NCBI GenBank assembly: GCA_028683385.1
Contig: JAQUIJ010000009.1
Span: 1-64,000 of the forward strand
Direction: 5' to 3'
Source of the DNA: Prolixibacteraceae bacterium
Lineage (GTDB): Bacteria > Bacteroidota > Bacteroidia > Bacteroidales > Prolixibacteraceae
Length of the DNA stretch: 64,000 nt
Positions 61,569-64,000 of this stretch are shown here, piece after piece; positions within the stretch are counted from its first letter, which is position 1; every line of letters begins with the position of its first letter. The notes beneath the pieces are model-generated. The model ran no database searches and was not told the DNA's origin. It worked only from the letters and a program-made list of their open reading frames with translations. The position numbers were made by a program, and so were the translations under genes.

Positions 61569-62612
61569 ATGAAAAAAATAATTTTACTTTTTTGTGCGGG
61601 ATTTCTATTTCTGACAGTCTACTCGCAAACTGATGTAATCCAGGTTCTAAAAGCCGGGAAAAAAGATGCCAATGTTCTTGCCATGGCTTATTTGAATCCT
61701 TATGCAATGGCTCTTGGTGATGGCTTGAATAATGGTTGGTATAACACCGCAAAGACACATAAGCAGTTTGGATTCGATTTTAATTTTAGTGTTAGTGCAA
61801 TTCAGATTCCTAAAAGCGAAACAACATTCGACTTAAATTTACTCGGGTTAACCAATTTGAGTCCGGAAAATGCAGCGAACCATATTGCTCCGACTGTTGC
61901 AGGTAAGGATCAGGTAGGACCTCGTGTTATAGTTAAAGATGATGAAGGAAATACGATCTCGTCATTTAATACACCTAACGGATTAGGGCTAGATGTGGTG
62001 CCAGTGCCAATGGCTCAAATTGGCTTTGGATTGTTACCACACACGGATGTTATTGGAAGGTTCGTCCCAAAATTGAAATATGATAATAATGGTGATGAAA
62101 TGAAAATTGGATTTTGGGGATTAGGAGTGAAGCATAATTTTAAGGAATGGATTCCGGTAATTAAATCGCTTCCTTTTGACGCCTCCGTTTTCGCAAGCTA
62201 TTCTGAAATGAATGCACAAAGTGAAATTACGATTAGACCTGGTGACTTTAGTGATGGTGATGTTCGTCTTACCGCTGATAATGCAACAAATCAGATGCTG
62301 AAATTTAATACAAAGACCAGTAAGTTTGGTCTCGTACTTTCCAAGAAGATTGGTATTTTAACTGTTTTTGGTGGAATTGGTCACAGTAAAAGTGAGACAG
62401 CAATTAACCTGCTTGGTAAATATAGGGTTGAAACTTCGACTGGCGATCTGATATTTGATTTAACTGATCCGATTGACCTTACATTTGAATCCAAAAATAT
62501 TTGCATGGATGCAGGTCTTCGATTAAAGTTTGCATTTTTTAGCCTTTTCGGATCTGTAAATAAAGCTGAATACACTTCGTATAATGCAGGTGTCAGTTTT
62601 GGTTTTAGATAA
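61569..62612 (+). CDS. DUF6588 family protein, secreted
   Basis: The 347-residue protein has a signal peptide (ending V-Y-S-Q near residue 20) and the DUF6588 pattern: D-A-N-V-L-A-M-A-Y-L-N-P-Y-A-M-A-L-G-D-G near residues 33-52, then W-Y-N-T-A-K-T-H-K, ending in a beta-rich region with a final aromatic strand (Y-N-A-G-V-S-F-G-F-R). An outer-membrane barrel is likely. Function is unknown. It has its own promoter and terminator and so is a single-gene unit. Confidence 0.82.
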   Translation: MKKIILLFCAGFLFLTVYSQTDVIQVLKAGKKDANVLAMAYLNPYAMALGDGLNNGWYNTAKTHKQFGFDFNFSVSAIQIPKSETTFDLNLLGLTNLSPENAANHIAPTVAGKDQVGPRVIVKDDEGNTISSFNTPNGLGLDVVPVPMAQIGFGLLPHTDVIGRFVPKLKYDNNGDEMKIGFWGLGVKHNFKEWIPVIKSLPFDASVFASYSEMNAQSEITIRPGDFSDGDVRLTADNATNQMLKFNTKTSKFGLVLSKKIGILTVFGGIGHSKSETAINLLGKYRVETSTGDLIFDLTDPIDLTFESKNICMDAGLRLKFAFFSLFGSVNKAEYTSYNAGVSFGFR

Positions 62613-62633
62613 TCGCGCAAAAAAGTTTTTTAG

Positions 62634-62684
62634 CCGGTCATATCATGTACAAATCCGGGACATGATATGACCGGTTTTATTTTA
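62634..62684 (+). terminator. Strong terminator after the DUF6588 gene
   Basis: CCGGTCATATCATGT (62634-62648) and ACATGATATGACCGG (62660-62674) form a perfect 15-bp stem with an 11-base loop and a following T-rich run. Confidence 0.9.
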
Positions 62685-62726
62685 GCTTATTTTGAGTCAT
62701 TTTTAGGTTTGAAAAACAGACAAATA

Positions 62727-62759
62727 TTGATTAATGTCAGCTATTAATATTTATCTTTG
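62727..62759 (+). promoter_or_regulatory. Promoter of thrS
   Basis: TATCTTTG (62752-62759) with TTG in the -33 area at 62727 lies 28 bases before the thrS start codon. No T-box or other leader structure is visible in the short leader. Confidence 0.7.
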
Positions 62760-62787
62760 CACCCTGTTTTTTAAAGCAAAATTATCA

Positions 62788-64000
62788 ATGATTAAAATTA
62801 CTTTACCTGATAGTAGTGTCAGGGAATTCGAAAGTGGAGTTTCCGGATACGATATTGCCGAGTCAATTAGTACCAGGTTGGCCAAAGATGTTCTGTCGAT
62901 TTCTGTCGATGGTGAAGTTTGGGATTTGTCCAGACCTATCGATAAAGATGCCAGCATAAAATTATTTCTTTGGGATGATCGGGAAGGGAAGGAGACCTTC
63001 TGGCATTCTTCGGCTCACTTGACAGCCGAAGCCATTGAATTTTTCTATCCGGGTACTCAATTCGGAATTGGACCTACTGTTGATAACGGATATTACTATG
63101 ATATTGATTTGCCTCAAGGTCAGCAATTAGTTGAAAAAGATCTGGAAAAGATTGAAAAGAAAATAATTGAACTGGCTCGTGAAAAACACGATATTGTTCG
63201 GAAAGAAATTTCGAAGAAGGATGCTTTGGAAATGTTTTCGGCAAAAGGCGATGCACTGAAAGAAGAATTGATTAGCGAATTGGAAGACGGAACGATTACC
63301 GTTTATAATCAGGGAAATTTCACTGATTTATGCCGCGGACCTCATTTGCCAAATACCGGATTTATCAAAGCTGTTAAATTGACTTCAATTGCAGGAGCTT
63401 ACTGGAGAGGCAACGAAAAAAATAAGATGTTGACCCGCGTTTACGGGATTACTTTCCCAAAACAAAAAATGCTGGAAGAATACCTGATTTTGGTTGAAGA
63501 AGCCAAAAAGCGTGACCATCGCAAGATTGGTAAGGAGATGGAATTATTTACTTTTTCGCAGAATGTGGGTCAGGGTTTGCCGATGTGGCTACCTAAAGGA
63601 GCATTATTACGTGAGCAATTGGAAAATTTCCTGAAACGCGTTCAGAAGAAATTCGGATATGAGCAGGTAATCACTCCGCATATCGGTGATATTAATCTTT
63701 ACAAAACTTCAGGACACTTCCAAAAGTATGGTGCCGATTCGTTTCAGACCATTAAAACTCCCGCCGAAGGTGAAGAATATATGCTGAAACCAATGAATTG
63801 CCCTCATCACTGTGAATTATACAAATTTAAACCACGTTCATACAAGGATCTTCCGGTTCGTTTTGCTGAATTTGGAACTGTGTATCGCTATGAACAAAGC
63901 GGAGAATTGCATGGTTTGACCCGTGTTCGCGGATTTACCCAGGATGACGCGCACTTATTCTGCCGCCCTGATCAAATTAAGGACGAATTCAAGAAAGTTA
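62788..64000 (+). CDS. thrS: Threonyl-tRNA synthetase (3' end cut by window)
   Basis: About 404 codons are seen from the ATG at 62788 and the frame is still open at the right edge. Order of domains: TGS (residues 1-60), the editing/SAD domain with H-S-S-A-H near 73-77 and C-R-G-P-H near 182, then the class II core with M-N-C-P-H-H near 337 and F-R-x-E-like [11 protein letters not shown]. It charges tRNA-Thr. A full-length protein has about 640 residues, so some 240 are missing. Confidence 0.95.
   Translation, partial: MIKITLPDSSVREFESGVSGYDIAESISTRLAKDVLSISVDGEVWDLSRPIDKDASIKLFLWDDREGKETFWHSSAHLTAEAIEFFYPGTQFGIGPTVDNGYYYDIDLPQGQQLVEKDLEKIEKKIIELAREKHDIVRKEISKKDALEMFSAKGDALKEELISELEDGTITVYNQGNFTDLCRGPHLPNTGFIKAVKLTSIAGAYWRGNEKNKMLTRVYGITFPKQKMLEEYLILVEEAKKRDHRKIGKEMELFTFSQNVGQGLPMWLPKGALLREQLENFLKRVQKKFGYEQVITPHIGDINLYKTSGHFQKYGADSFQTIKTPAEGEEYMLKPMNCPHHCELYKFKPRSYKDLPVRFAEFGTVYRYEQSGELHGLTRVRGFTQDDAHLFCRPDQIKDEFKKV

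Noticed and set aside
1-64000. CRISPR array or cas genes
   Set aside because: No regularly spaced direct repeats and no Cas-like proteins were seen on either strand.
1-64000. Insertion sequence or transposase gene
   Set aside because: No transposase motif was found among the proteins; rteC is the only mobile-element-type gene.

Overview
The window comes from a Bacteroidota genome, most likely of the Bacteroidales/Marinilabiliales type. The evidence is a SusC/SusD pair with an ECF sigma/FecR system, a TonB receptor paired with a DUF4249 lipoprotein, RteC, DUF6448 and DUF6588 proteins, lipoboxes of the S-C type, and many TAnnTTTG promoter -7 boxes. No rRNA or complete tRNA gene was found. The left edge cuts a glycosyltransferase and the right edge cuts thrS.

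Layout. (1) 1-2627, minus: an ArnT-like GT-C transferase, a tandem LAB_N membrane protein and a GT2 transferase, probably one envelope-lipid glycosylation operon. (2) 2858-4388: a small winged-helix protein and two TetR regulators. (3) 4594-7278, minus: an Rrf2 regulator followed by subunits II and I of an unusual heme-copper oxidase-superfamily enzyme. It keeps the heme ligands but has Asp at the CuB-His and active-site-Tyr positions, and its subunit II has lost the CuA ligands. A non-canonical nitric oxide reductase is the best reading. (4) 7347-12446, minus: an efflux operon (outer-membrane protein, HlyD, ABC-2 permease, TolC) with its TetR gene upstream. (5) 12732-15802, minus: a hemerythrin/DUF6448/AhpD-like operon with a membrane-anchored AraC regulator. 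(6) 16423-24834, minus: a second, nearly identical Rrf2 regulator heading narK-narG-narH-narJ-narI.

(7) 25059-35895, plus: cupin, TetR, a membrane protein, TetR, an RND efflux system (TolC, HlyD, AcrB-like), DUF2141, an OMPLA-like protein, TetR, a CmoA-like and an isoprenylcysteine-methyltransferase-like protein. (8) 35938-45142, plus: a calcineurin-like phosphoesterase, a small barrel protein, then TolC/HlyD/FtsX-permease/ATPase efflux and a TonB receptor with DUF4249. (9) 45143-47363: a relic-like mobile segment with rteC, an 88-aa unknown, a 111-nt nested hairpin and a tRNA-3'-end-like sequence. (10) 47364-59082, minus: a polysaccharide utilisation locus with ECF sigma, FecR, SusC, SusD, GH16, GH53 and a second TonB receptor. 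(11) 59150-64000: a DPP-IV type peptidase, a DUF6588 protein and thrS.

How it fits together. The centre looks like an anaerobic nitrogen-oxide respiration and nitrosative-stress island: nitrate uptake and reduction, a probable NO reductase, and a hemerythrin operon. The two respiratory operons share an almost identical promoter/operator headed by paired Rrf2 genes. Around it lie three efflux systems with six TetR genes, several sharing a 20-bp palindromic operator close to GTTAGTGAATATTCACTAAC that overlaps or follows the -7 box. No nitrite reductase was seen, so the NO source must lie elsewhere or outside the cell. All functional calls rest on reading motifs by eye; no database search was possible.
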